This document shows positions 1 to 10,513 of a stretch of 64,000 nucleotides of DNA, one piece after another. The DNA is taken from assembly GCA_002104985.1 (NCBI GenBank), contig MCGO01000033.1, forward strand, positions 372,001 to 436,000, in the 5' to 3' direction. The number at the start of each line of letters is the position of its first letter. The first letter of the stretch is position 1. Under the pieces are notes generated by a model that was given only the letters and a program-made list of their open reading frames with translations, was not told the DNA's origin and made no database searches. This stretch comes from Rhizoclosmatium globosum. Its lineage: Eukaryota; Chytridiomycota; Chytridiomycetes; Chytridiales; Chytriomycetaceae. A program made the position numbers and the translations under genes.

Positions 1-792
1 GTGAAAGCCTGTCGTCTATCAAAAGTTGCGGCCTCTGAAATTCTTTTCGCTGAAAGAAATCAAACTGTGGTGGCGTATGGTAAATGTGGCAACGGACACA
101 TTCTGTTTCAAGGAGACGTTAATTTCGAAGACAACACGGTGGCGATGCTGAAAGCAATCCTCTATGCATTTGGAAAGAGCATTCCTCCATTTACGTCCAC
201 TATTAATTCCGTGACAACGGCAGCAGCTCAAACTCTCTTGACTCTCAAGGAGGAGTCATTCCCATCCTTCAAAGATTTACCAGAATACAACGCGGTCCCG
301 GCACCAAAGACTCAACTATTTTTCGGCGAGATTCGGGAAGTCATTAACTCACCCAGACTGGAAATTACAGTGAATTCTCGTTTTCGTGAAGCAATGCGAA
401 TCGGATTTTATCATCATACTTCTGACGTTCCAAAGACGTTTTCTTGGGATTCTCTTAAGGCTGGATCTACAGTTGTGGTTATGAATGCGACAAAAAAGTC
501 TGTGAATGGGAGAGATGTGATTTACCAAGAGAATTTGGGACAGGTGTACGTCTTTCAGGCGGGATTGGAGGCTGTTCTGAACGCTACGCGTTTTTTAGTT
601 GATGTGGAGAGAAACTTGAAGGAGACTTGTTGGGAGGCTTCGTGTTGCATATCAGGAAAGAAATGCAGTGGTTGTCATATCGCAAGATATTGTGGTGCCG
701 AACATCAAAAAGCGTCTTGGATTGCGGGACATAAAAGCGTATGCAAAGGAATGGAGCAGTTGAAGTATTTGTGTGATATGGTTGATGACTGA
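1..792 (+). CDS. MYND zinc-finger protein, 5' end outside the window
   Basis: The frame is open from the first base and ends with TGA at 790-792, giving 263 visible residues. The last ~55 residues carry a MYND-type zinc finger: Cys pairs in CCISGKKCSGC, then RYCGAEHQK, then a final H-x3-C (GHKSVC). MYND fingers bind two zinc ions and mediate protein-protein contacts, often with proline-rich peptides. No SET domain or other catalytic part is visible upstream, so the ~200 N-terminal residues have no assigned function. The stop lies only 48 bp before the carboxylase start on the same strand. The true N-terminus is missing. Confidence 0.75.
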   Translation: MKACRLSKVAASEILFAERNQTVVAYGKCGNGHILFQGDVNFEDNTVAMLKAILYAFGKSIPPFTSTINSVTTAAAQTLLTLKEESFPSFKDLPEYNAVPAPKTQLFFGEIREVINSPRLEITVNSRFREAMRIGFYHHTSDVPKTFSWDSLKAGSTVVVMNATKKSVNGRDVIYQENLGQVYVFQAGLEAVLNATRFLVDVERNLKETCWEASCCISGKKCSGCHIARYCGAEHQKASWIAGHKSVCKGMEQLKYLCDMVDD

Positions 793-840
793 TTCTTCCT
801 TCCTATTATTAATACATTTATTGTTCAATTAATGAACATA

Positions 841-3800
841 ATGAAAGTGCTGATCGCAAACCGCGGCGAAGTAGCAGCGCGCATCAGTAGCGCATGCACC
901 AGTCTCGGAATCGAACACAAAGTGATGGACGAGGAGGGCGGGCCTTCGTCGTTCGTGGACATTGAATCAATCGCGACATTGGCTTCAACTTTCGGCCACA
1001 GCCACGTGCACGCGGGCATCGGCTTTCTGAGCGAAAGTGCGGCGTTGGCGGCGGAACTGCGACGCCGGGGCATCGCGTTTGTCGGGCCGAGCGGCGATGT
1101 CTTGGCCCTCGTCGGCGACAAGGCGAAGGTGCGGCGCGTTGCGGTGGCTGCGGCTGATCAGTAATTGCTGACTAAGAAGGAATAGGCAAAGGACCTGGCC
1201 CGCGAGTGTGGCCTGCCGGTCGCTGCAGACTCAGGACCTTGTGTATCGATCGGTGATGCCCTTAGTTTCTATGCCAAACTCAACAAGAGCGTCATGGTCA
1301 AGGTATTACTTTGATTGTCTGCTCAAAACACTTACTTACATATTATTCAGGCTTTGTCTGGTGGTGGCGGCCGCGGAATCCGTGTTGTTCATTCTAAATC
1401 TGACCTTCCTGAGGCATTTGTAACCTGCCAACGCGAAGCATTGACTTCATTTGGAAACGGCGCAGTCTTTCTCGAAGAATACATTGCGCACGCTAAACAT
1501 ATTGAGATCCAAATTGTTGGAGATCAGTTTGGGAATGTTGCACATCTGGGTGATAGAGAATGTTCATTACAGGTATTTTTATCTCACTCTCCTTTTCAAT
1601 CCAAATTAATATTTTCTGCACAGCGGAAAAACCAAAAGCTGATTGAGGTTGCTCCATCGCCAAGTCTTTCCCCAACCCTTCGATCAAGACTCATCGAATC
1701 CGCACTAATTCTGGCACGTAAATGCAACTATCAAAATCTTGGAACAGTCGAATTTCTCGTCCCAATATCTCCTCAGTCTCATACAAATGATTTCTACTTT
1801 CTTGAAGTCAACCCTCGCCTTCAAGTTGAACATACAGTCACAGAAGAAATATATGGAATAGATCTTGTTCAAGCTTATTGCTCAAGGAGCCAATCTGAAA
1901 CAGTTATTTCCAGCTTGTGCGTTTAGAAGTGACTGCATTTGTGGTGGACTTGTATGTCATACGAAAAAGGCATTTGCTATTCAATGTCGTGTGAATGCGG
2001 AAACTTATTCAAAAGGAGCAGATGGATCGCTCTTTGTCTCGCCCAGTACAGGTGCAATCATGCACTTTTCGCCTCCATTGGGACGGAACGTCAGAGTTGA
2101 TACTCTTGCTTGTGTTGGAATGAATGTGTCAGCTCAATATGATTCTCTGCTGGCGAAAGTCATTGTTTCAGTGGAGTCTTTTGGAAATCACCACTCAAAT
2201 CTGTTTTCTACGTGTGTGGAGACAGCGAGAAGAGCGCTGGTCCAATTTCAATTGATTGGTGTGGACACAAATATTGATTTACTTTACGCACTGTTGGGCG
2301 TGAGAGATGTTGCAAAGGGCTTGAGTGACGTTGATACAGGGTTTGTGGAACGGTGGTTGGAGGATGCCGGTTATACCATTCCAGCCGCACCAGGCCGTTC
2401 GAAACAAGCATTAATACATCGTTTAAATACCGAGGAGAAATCTTTCAAGGACAGAGAAAAGGACATTCGGGAGAATGGATGGACACCAATCCACATACCT
2501 TTGACTGGGACAATAGAGTTGAGCTTCGCGCGTTTCTAATACTTGACTCTGATAAAATTCTTATGTTAGACAGCTTGCTATAAAGGATGGAGATTCTGTT
2601 GCAAAAGGGCAAGAAATCGCCATCATTCTGCCCATGAAAATGGAACATGTTGTCCGATCCCCGTGCTCAGGAATTATTCAAGCTGTCTATGTTACGCCGA
2701 AAGAAACCGTTTCTATCAATACAGTTATCGCCTCTATACTGCCCTCCCTGGACTCCCAAAGCTCATCATTGTTGTCAACTCAAAACACGCAGGAAATCCA
2801 AGCAACCAATCGCACAGACCTTGAAGAGAGCAATTTGCGTCATTCATTCACACTTGATGCCTCCCGCGAAAAAGTAATATCAAAGCTCCACTCCAAGAAC
2901 CTCCTTTCTGCACGCGAGAAGATCGCCCTCCTCTGTGGAAACAATACATTCTTTGAATACAATGCGCTTGCAATTGCAGCACAACGGACCCGCCGCTCTA
3001 TCAAAGACCTAATTGCCAACACCCCCGCCGACGGTTTCATCACAGGAATATCACAACTCAATGTCTCTAATATCCCATTTGCCGCGTTCGCTTACGACGT
3101 GACTGTTTTAGCAGGTACTCAGGGTTTCTGGAACCATAAAAAGCTGGACAGGTTGTTGGATGTAGCGATTCAACGAAAACTGCCGTTGATTGCGTTTTGT
3201 GATGGGGGTGGTGGAAGGCCCGGAGATGTTGACGCTTTGACAGTTGCGCATGCTGGATTGGATTTGGAGTCGTGGAGTCAGATGGGTGCGCTTCGGCGAC
3301 GGAGCCCTTGTGTAGGAGTTGTGTCTGGGAATTGTTTCGCAGGAAACGCGGCTTTGCTTGGGTGCTGCGATTTGATTATCGCGACAAAAGACTCAAGTAT
3401 TGGAATGGGCGGACCGGCTATGGTGGAAGGCGGTGGACTAGGAGTTTACAAGGTATTTTGTTTGTCGTGTGCATTTAATACTAATCTATTCACTGCAGGC
3501 AAATGAGATTGGTCCTGCGCTGCAGCAAAGTCGAAATGGCACAATTGACGTTTTGGCTGATACTGAGACGGAGGCTGCACAGTGGGCAAAATTGTTTGTG
3601 GAATTGTGCAGCCCTCAGCCAGAACCTGTGAAATGGGAATGTGATCACAATCAAGAGCTGCTCCGTTCGGCAATTCCTTTAAATTCACGACGAGTTTATG
3701 ATATCAGGTGATAACATCAACGTTTTCAAAACAAAGTGTTAATTCTTTTCAAAAGGGCCACCGTGATTGGAATCCTCATTGACACAACTACTCCGCTTTT

Positions 3801-4431
3801 TGAACTCCAGCGTGACTATGCCCCCGGAATCATCACAGCTCTTGTCCGAATTGAAGGCATCCCTATCGCAATTATTGCAAACAATGCGTCCCATAATGGC
3901 GGAGCTATAGACCACCCTGGCGCCCTCAAAATGTCACGATTCGTATCTCTATGTGACCGCCGACGAATTCCTATCATAACCTTGTGCGACACCCCTGGTT
4001 TCATGGTGGGACCAGAAGCCGAGAAATCTGGACAAGTGAAAGCATTTGGAGATTTGTTTGTTGCTGGCGAAAGCATCTCAGTTCCTGTCATCACTATTGT
4101 GCTTCGAAAAGCGGTTGGGTTGGGTGCTATGGCTATGGCACTTGGATCGTTACATCGACCACAATGTACGGTTTCTTGGCCGACGGGTGAGTTTGCGGGT
4201 ATGGGAGTTGAAGGGGCAGTTAGACTTGGTTTTAAGAAGGAGTTGAAGGAGGCCGGGAAAGATGCAGGGAAGCTGTTTGAAAGAATGGTTGAAGAAGCGA
4301 GAGTAGGAGGTCGGGCTGTCAACGCTGGCGCGTTTTGCGAATTTGATGCTGTGATTGATCCGAAAGATACAAGAAAGTGGATCGTGCAAGGAGTGCGTGG
4401 TTGGAATAGTATGCGAGAATCTAGACTATAA
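841..4431 (+). CDS. Single-chain biotin-dependent acyl-CoA carboxylase (BC-BCCP-CT), frame broken once
   Basis: Exons are 841-1128, 1186-1302, 1351-1572, 1624-2517, 2570-3452, 3499-3707 and 3756-4431. The order is biotin carboxylase, starting MKVLIANRGEVAARI with an ATP-grasp glycine loop (SGGGGRGIR) and EVNPRLQVEH. Then comes a biotinyl domain (PMKMEHV, biotin on the Lys), then a carboxyltransferase of the propionyl/methylcrotonyl-CoA type (GGGRPGDVDALT, EGGGLGVYK, LCDTPGFMVGP). Such proteins carboxylate acyl-CoAs, possibly long-chain as in bacterial single-chain enzymes. The substrate is inference. Near 1870 the frame moves by one position between GIDLVQ and LIAQGANL, with no splice sites to explain it, and about three family residues are missing there. 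The usual VHPGYGFLSE motif reads VHAGIGFLSE. The gene may therefore be inactive or mis-sequenced. The start at 841 was preferred to 832 because it begins exactly at the family N-terminus. Confidence 0.82.
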
Positions 4432-4454
4432 TTGAAAGGCCATGAAGTTAAATC

Positions 4455-4460
4455 AATAAA
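4455..4460 (+). promoter_or_regulatory. Poly(A) signal of the carboxylase gene
   Basis: AATAAA 23 bp after the stop codon of the carboxylase gene on the same strand. Confidence 0.5.
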
Positions 4461-5056
4461 GCAATTATTGTTGTTGAAAAGAGAAAACACTGGAAAGAAT
4501 TCCTTGAAGAGCGAATCCGCATGTGGACTTAGGTTCCCGTCTTTAATGCTTATTTGTACACCATAGGAATCAGTCTAGTTATATAGTAAAGTAAAGCTCA
4601 GTATTGGCGAGAACCGGGCCCCCCCTGAGTCGAGAGAGGTCAAGGTCCCTCCTTCCTCAGGCGGAGCCCAGTGCCAAAACACGTCAACAGGAGTCGAACC
4701 TGAAGCTGAGCGAGGTGTTTGAGGGCTGACCGCAGTCCCTTTGGGAGTTACCTTTCCGTGTGGTAGACCCTCCTGATACGTGTTTTGGCGTCTTGGTGGC
4801 GAGAACTTGGGGTTGGTGGCGGGTTTGTCGTCGATTCGACTGCATTGGACCGTTGCGAATTGGGGCTAAAATTGTTAATCTCCTTTACTTAAATCATTGG
4901 CGAAATTAATTGGGCATTAACATTCCATAATTTCTTCCGCCAATGCTATATGCGAAAATTGCGACCAAATCTTTCACTTAAGAATTGTTTTATTTGGCCA
5001 ACTATACCAGAACAATCAAAATTAACTTTGATTCATGCCATACTTGTTTCATTTAA
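4461..5056. other. Intergenic region holding a foldable element
   Basis: Convergent intergenic space between the carboxylase and the first SAM-domain membrane gene. Apart from the structured element at 4605-4806, I see no gene here. Confidence 0.5.
4605..4806. other. Highly foldable ~200-bp element flanked by 10-bp direct repeats
   Basis: The sequence TGGCGAGAAC occurs at 4605-4614 and again at 4797-4806, as a target-site duplication would. Between the copies lie two nested foldbacks. One is GGGC...CCTGAG pairing with CTCAGG...GCCC (about 4617-4669). The other pairs 4673-4693 (GCCAAAACACGT and ACAGGAG) with 4770-4789 (CTCCTG and ACGTGTTTTGGC). A smaller TCCC-TTT-GGGA hairpin sits inside. On the minus strand GGTTCGACTCC matches a Pol III B box. 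It could be a structured RNA gene or a short non-autonomous transposon. No standard RNA family was recognised. Confidence 0.5.
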
Positions 5057-6182
5057 TTATAATTGGGCATACTGCGGTGGAAATGATTCTTCGCGTGCTT
5101 TGGAACGTTCCTCATCTATACGTCTCAAGTGCTCCAAAGCATTTCGGAATCGAACACGATCCGACAAACTTGGAAACGTGAAGTCTTCAACAGTAGTCAT
5201 CAAGAATATATGACCGTCTATTTTCTCTCCTGATGAAGAATCAGTTAAAAGGTAAATTACATATTGAACGCTACTTACTCTTAATTAACTCGAGAATTGC
5301 TTCTGTTGCTCCATTCTTGGAAGCCCACGCAGCTACTTGTAAAACCGACCATGTTGATGGCAACGCTGGAAGGCGGAGCTCTCCGAAGAGAACATAGTCG
5401 TTGTGTTTCCCTGCGATGGCTTCAACCAGCTTGGAGTTTGCAGGTGCTTTTCGCATGACAATAGAATTCATTCTGGTAAACAGGCCATTTGTTGCCTCCA
5501 GCTCCTTTTCCGATCCCACGTTCAAACTTTCAGTGATTGGTAATAGAGCATGTGAAGAATTTGATTCAGGGTTTTCAGTCTGCCCTGGGCCGCCAAGAAA
5601 GTCAGTTGAGCTGTTGGTTTGCTGTGGAAGGGAATTGATTGTTGGTAGTGCGGGATCTTGAGAAGAACTCGAAATTGGAAGAAAAGGGGACATGATAGAA
5701 TCATAGAGAGTGATATTTCTTTGTGTCTTGAGAATGAGTCGGTGACTGTAAATGTAGATATATACACCAATAATAAGACAAATTGGGCCAAATATCAGTC
5801 CTCCGGTGGTATATTCTTGACATCTCCACGTCATCCTAAAGGTCTCAGGGTCATTTTTGCATAACCCTGTAAAGACGGGTCCGAGTACAAAGAATAGAAG
5901 GGCATCAAATATAGACGCAATCAAATATCCTCGAAGGAAGTAACATTGAAGTTCCACTTTGCCTATGTAGGAGACTGGAATGGCTCCAAATAATGGAGTC
6001 AGAAGGATGCCCGACAGGACTCCTTGAAGAGTGGAAACCATGGACCGATGCATGAGTCGAGGAAAATAATGTTTGTAGTCCTGGGGCAAAGAAGCTTTTA
6101 ATGGTTTTGGGATGTGGAGTTCTGCCAAGAAAATATTAACGGTTCAACCAAACTCACCCACCAAAATCACATGTTCTGCCAT
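5057..6182 (-). CDS. Three-helix membrane protein with C-terminal SAM domain (copy A)
   Basis: Exons on the minus strand are 6182-6158, 6121-5279 and 5229-5057, giving 346 residues. The ATG at 6182 opens a 25-nt exon joined by a 36-nt intron. The alternative is a TTG codon just inside exon 2. Three hydrophobic segments lie in the first ~140 residues: around STLQGVLSGILLTPLFGA, then YFLRGYLIAS, then GLIFGPICLIIGVYIYI. A Ser/Asn-rich linker follows. The C-terminal ~70 residues read like a SAM domain (WSVLQVAAWASKNG, IDGHIFLMTTVEDF, FRNALEHLRRID) that spans the last intron. SAM domains oligomerise or bind partner SAM domains, so this may be a membrane-tethered scaffold. The family itself is not recognised. 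It is nearly identical to copy B next door. Confidence 0.78.
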
Positions 6183-6467
6183 TACACTGATATATTCATA
6201 ATATTATTATTACGTGAATGCAAAGGTGTGACAGATGAAATTATTGTTGAAGTAATATGTCTCTAAACAACAGATTCTGGCAGTGTGTCTTTAAATATCG
6301 TGGTGTCCGGAGTTTCAGCTTTTTAACTAGTGTGGAATGATGTTGGAAGCATGTTCTGAGGACTTGGTCAGTGTGGTCCAGGCTTCGGTAATTCATAGAG
6401 CATACAAAACAAATACGAATTCTTTTTCTTTATTTCTTTCGTCAATAGCAATGAACAGGTCAAGCTA
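6183..6467. repeat. Spacer between copies A and B, partly duplicated
   Basis: The stretch up to about 6255 repeats the sequence upstream of copy B (about 7618-7692), so the tandem duplication included the proximal promoter. The remainder up to 6467 shows no gene. Confidence 0.6.
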
Positions 6468-7617
6468 TTATGATAATTCTGCATATTGTGGTGGAAATGA
6501 TTCTTCGCGTGCTTTGGTACGTTCCTCATCTATACGTCTCAAGTGCTCCAAAGCATTTCGGAATTGAACACGATCCGACAAACTTGGAAACGTGAAGTCT
6601 TCAACAGTAGTCATCAAGAATATATGACCGTCTATTTTCTCTCCTGATGAAGAATCAGTTAAAAGGTAAATTACATATTGAACGCTACTTACTCTTAATT
6701 AACTCGAGAATTGCTTCTGTTGCTCCATTCTTGGAAGCCCACGCAGCTACTTGTAAAACCGACCATGTTGATGGCAACGCTGGAAGGCGGAGCTCTCCGA
6801 AGAGAACATAGTCGTTGTGTTTCCCTCCGATGGCTTCAACCAGCTTGGAGTTTGCAGGTGCTTTTCGCATGACAATAGAATTCATTCTGGTAAACAGGCC
6901 ATTTGTTGCCTCCAGCTCCTTTTCCGATCCCACGTTCAAACTTTCAGTGATTGGTAATAGAGCATGCGAAGAATTTGATTCAGGGTTTTCAGTCTGCCCT
7001 GGGCCGCCAGGAAAGTCAGTTGAGCTGTTGGTTTGCTGTGAAAGGGAATTGATTGTTGGTAGTGCGGGACCTTGAGAAGAACTCGAAATTGGAAGAAAAG
7101 GGGACATGATGGAATCATAAAGAGTGACATTTCTTTGTGTCTTGAGAATGAGTCGGTGACTGTAAAGATACATACAGGTACCAATAATAAGACAAACTGA
7201 GCCAGATATCATTCCTCCTGTGAAAATAACATAGCAGTCTACTTGATAACGCTGGTCTTCTATCTTGATGGAACGGTCATTCTTTTCCTCGTTGCAGAGC
7301 GTTTGTAATACTGGTCCAAGCACAAAGGATAGGATGGTATAAACGAGACAGGCAATCAAATATCCTCGAAGGAAGTAACGTTGAAGTTCCACTTTGCCTA
7401 AGTAGGAGACTGGAGTGGCTCCGAATAATGGAGTCAGAAGGATGCCCGACAGGACTCCTTGAAGAGTGGAAACCATGGACCGATGCATGAGTCGAGGAAA
7501 ATAATGTTTGTAGTCCTGGGGCAAAGAAGCTTTTAATGGTTTTGGGATGTGGAGTTCTGCCAAGAAAATATTAACGGTTCAACCAAACTCACCCACCAAA
7601 ATCACATGTTCTGCCAT
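6468..7617 (-). CDS. Three-helix membrane protein with C-terminal SAM domain (copy B)
   Basis: Exons are 7617-7593, 7556-6693 and 6643-6468, giving 354 residues. Organisation matches copy A: a 25-nt first exon, a 36-nt intron, three membrane segments and a C-terminal SAM domain. Nucleotide identity to copy A is very high over ~1.2 kb, so the duplication is recent. Differences cluster in the loop between the second and third membrane segments, where copy B is about seven residues longer (around EEKNDRSIKIEDQRYQVD), and at the last residues (QYAELS). The loop divergence against an otherwise near-constant body may reflect relaxed constraint or selection on an exposed segment. Confidence 0.78.
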
Positions 7618-7750
7618 TACACGGACATATTCCTAATATTATTATTACGTGAATGCAAAGGCGTGACAGATGAAATTATTGTTGAAGTAATATTTTGCAC
7701 TTTCATCCTTTTTTGTCTGTTTAAACCCTTGTTTGTTCTTTATTTTGATA

Positions 7751-8068
7751 TCAACGGCCAATTCTAATACCGACGATAATCCCTGCAGAGACCAAGGCAG
7801 AATACAGAATACACTGTTGAACCGAGGGCAACTTGCTTTTCCATCCATTTCGTTCAGATTCCTGCTCAAATTCTTTTGCCCCCAAGTTTGGCAGTCCATC
7901 TATTGACGTTGCATTCCGTGTACACCAATATTCCTCCATCTCAGCATCAGTCTTTTTGTTGGCCCAATTGATGAGTGTGTCTCGCGGTTTTACGTAATCA
8001 AAATATGGAACTGCGTATCCGCACGAAGTTCCGACTTGGAAGAAACCTCCAACGATGAAACTTCTCAT
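7751..8068 (-). pseudogene. 5'-truncated copy of the PNPOx-like protein
   Basis: An open frame of 105 codons matches the C-terminal 40-45% of the full PNPOx-like gene at 9710-10381, including GTSCGYAVPYFDYVKPRDTL and the C-terminal hydrophobic tail. Similarity begins abruptly at the residues MRSFIVGG, and nothing upstream resembles the flavin-binding barrel half. It lacks most of the cofactor site, so it is probably a gene fragment left by duplication. It could still make a small tail-anchored peptide. Confidence 0.7.
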
Positions 8069-8551
8069 TCTTAAATAAAATTTCTGGTATTTGCTATGAA
8101 CAAGCCAGATATCAAGTTTTTATCAGTGTTCATTGATTATGCACTAACTTTGCGTTAGATGTTCAAGTTCCTAAAAGGTGTGAACGTTTTATGTGTCTGA
8201 GAATGCAAGAGTTTCCACAACTCCACTTGAATTAGGATCTTAACTATTATGCAGAGCCAATATCTTTAAAGTAAATGAGCAGCAGTTGAAGCAATCGTAT
8301 CAAGATTCTCAACGCTGTAGACGTGAAGCACGACGTAGCCTTATTTGGGAGTTATTATCAGGATGGATAAGTAAAGTCTTCACGATGTGCTTGGACATAT
8401 TAATCCTTGTCTTGCACTTTCCATTCGTTTCCTATAATTTCAGGTACTTAGTACTTACTTAGTCGTTAACTGAAAGAATTCCGTCTCGATTACCAAGAGT
8501 TTATTGAACACAGACTGTTGGCATAACATAAGAAGTTGGAGCTCTATTTAT
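8069..8551. other. Intergenic, nothing recognised
   Basis: AT-rich spacer between the PNPOx fragment and membrane-protein copy C. No coding exon, RNA or repeat could be supported. Confidence 0.4.
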
Positions 8552-9501
8552 TTAATATAATTCTGCATACTGTGGTGGAAAAGAATCTTCGCGAGTTCTG
8601 AGCTGTTCCTCATTTATACGTCTCAACTTCTCCAAGGCATTTCCGAATCGTATACGATGTCCCATACTTGGAAACATGAAGTCATCCACAATTATCATCA
8701 AGAATGCATGCCCGTCAAGGTTATTTCCTAAAAACAAAAGAATCAGTCAAATTCTCAGTTACAGCTAAAATGTGACATACTCTTAATGAAGTCGAGAATT
8801 GCCTCTGTTGCTCCATTCTTGGACGCCCAAGTTACAACCTGTAAAACTGACCACATTGAAGGTACCGCTGGGAGGGGAAGTTCTCCAAAGAGAACATAGT
8901 CGTTGTTTGTTCCGACGATGACTTCAACTAATTTTGAGTTTGAAGCAGCTTGTTGAATCGTCATACAGTTGAACAAGGAATTCTCTGTTACCAACCCCTT
9001 CTCTTGCCCACTTGCCAACCTTTCAGACATAGCTATTAGTACAGGCGGAGAATTTGATATGGCTGTTTCCAGGCGATTGGGCAATGGAGTTGAGTTGTTC
9101 TGGGACAATTCAGGCTCTGGTGAAGCATTCGAGATAATTGGCATGAAGGGCGACTCATAGAGTGTGACTTTCCTTTCTCTCTTGTGAATGAGCCAATGAC
9201 TGGAAATATACGTGCAAACACCAATAATCAGAAAGATTGAGCCTAATATCACTCCTCCGATATTATAGAATTCCCAGGATACGTTCTGGGCTATAGAGCC
9301 GGAGGCTTGTAGGTTCACCAAGACAGGTCCAAGCACAAAGAAGAGAGTGGCGTATAAGAAGCAAGCAATTGAATAGCCTCGAAGAAAGTACCAGGTTAGC
9401 TCCTCTTTGTCTATGTAGACTAATGGAATGGCTCCAAGTAGTGGGGTCATGATGAATCCACAAAGGACTCCTTGGAGAGTGGAAGCTGTAAATGGATGCA
9501 T
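8552..9501 (-). CDS. Three-helix membrane protein with C-terminal SAM domain (copy C, divergent)
   Basis: Exons are 9501-8781 and 8727-8552, giving 298 residues. It is clearly homologous to copies A and B (STLQGVLCGFIMTPLLGA, YFLRGYSIACF, GGVILGSIFLIIGV, then WSVLQVVTWASKNGATEAIL) but much more diverged. The intron inside the SAM domain falls at the same place and phase. The modelled start ATG at 9501 gives a shorter N-terminus. TTTACAG immediately upstream of the shared STLQG segment could instead be a splice acceptor, so a small upstream exon in 9502-9709 is possible. This looks like the older member of the array. Confidence 0.72.
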
Positions 9502-9709
9502 TTAGATTTAGCAAAATGTCATTATCGGCACTGAATCAGCGTGAAGTTTATAGTTTCCCTTGAAGTACTGTTCTGCTCTCATAATGTGTTCAACATGTTG
9601 TTCAGCAAGGTTACACTAAGCTTTCTTTCAATTATGCAAATCATCTTCATTTTTTTCAACTAACTACTCTTCTTTGTCCTATTACTACTTTCCTTGTTTT
9701 AAGTCCTAA

Positions 9710-10381
9710 TTAATGACCCAATCTAATACCGATAGCAACACCTGTGGCAACTAACGCAGTATACAAAACAGTTTGTTGAATAGAGGGCAACTTTCGTCTC
9801 CAATTTCGTTGGGCATCATCAAATCCATTAGCCCCCAAGTTTGGTAGCCCGTCAATTGACGTTGCGTTCCTTGTACACCAATATTCCTCCATCTCAGCAT
9901 CAGTCTTTTTGTTGGCCCAATTGATGAGTGTGTCTCGCGGTTTTACGTAATCAAAATATGGAACTGCGTATCCACACGAAGTTCCGACTTGGAATATATC
10001 TCCAACGATGATACTTCTCAATCCTTGTTGTCCAATCCACGACGGGTAGTACTTCTGCATCAACGTCTTGAATTCTGGTGTCTTTGCGAGAACAACTCGC
10101 GCTTTGCACCAGAGACGCATGATGTTTGGAGCACCTTCGAACGCACACAACATGACTGTGAGTCGTCCGTTTTCTGTGACGTGAGCGATCGTTTCGGCGC
10201 CAGATCCGGTCAGGTCCAAGTGAAAGACTTGGTTGCCGTCGACTCGGAGTGATTCGTGGCCTTTCGGAGAAACATTCACTCGAGTATTCTGTCGCAGAGA
10301 CGATGTCGCTACAAAGTAGATCTTTTGCTTCGCGATGAAGTCGCGGTGGTTTGGTTCCAGAGCGTCGAAGAACTTGCCCAT
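9710..10381 (-). CDS. PNPOx-like split-barrel flavin protein with C-terminal membrane anchor
   Basis: A single exon of 223 residues starting MGKFFDALEPNHRDFI. The pattern FHLDLTGSGAETIAHV followed by GRLTVMLCAFEGAPNIMRL matches the pyridoxamine-phosphate-oxidase-like family, whose members bind FMN, F420 or haem in a split beta-barrel. The substrate is unknown. The last ~20 residues (VLYTALVATGVAIGIRLG) are a hydrophobic segment with almost nothing after it, so this is a probable tail anchor. The gene lies upstream of copy C on the same strand, and its truncated copy lies upstream of copy B. The pair [PNPOx, SAM membrane protein] therefore seems to have duplicated as a unit. An in-frame ATG at 10426 is less likely, because family similarity starts at MGKFF. 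Confidence 0.82.
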   Translation of the reverse strand: MGKFFDALEPNHRDFIAKQKIYFVATSSLRQNTRVNVSPKGHESLRVDGNQVFHLDLTGSGAETIAHVTENGRLTVMLCAFEGAPNIMRLWCKARVVLAKTPEFKTLMQKYYPSWIGQQGLRSIIVGDIFQVGTSCGYAVPYFDYVKPRDTLINWANKKTDAEMEEYWCTRNATSIDGLPNLGANGFDDAQRNWRRKLPSIQQTVLYTALVATGVAIGIRLGH

Positions 10382-10513
10382 TCGAATTGATGAATAAATG
10401 TGGATAAACGATGATGTAAGGGCCAAACAAAAGCAGCAACTCTATTGCTTAGCGAATATCACACAGAAATAAAACAAAGAATCAAACAAAACAAGATTAG
10501 TGAAAGAGTGCAA

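Noticed and set aside
1160..1185. A 25-nt intron in the carboxylase starting at the GTAATT near 1160
   Set aside because: It would shift the frame. The 57-nt intron 1129-1185 joins GDKAK to AKDLARECGLPV in frame, as the family requires.
4640..4790. A tRNA gene suggested by GGTTCGACTCC on the minus strand
   Set aside because: No matching D arm, anticodon stem or 7-bp acceptor stem could be drawn. The long foldback arms do not fit tRNA geometry.
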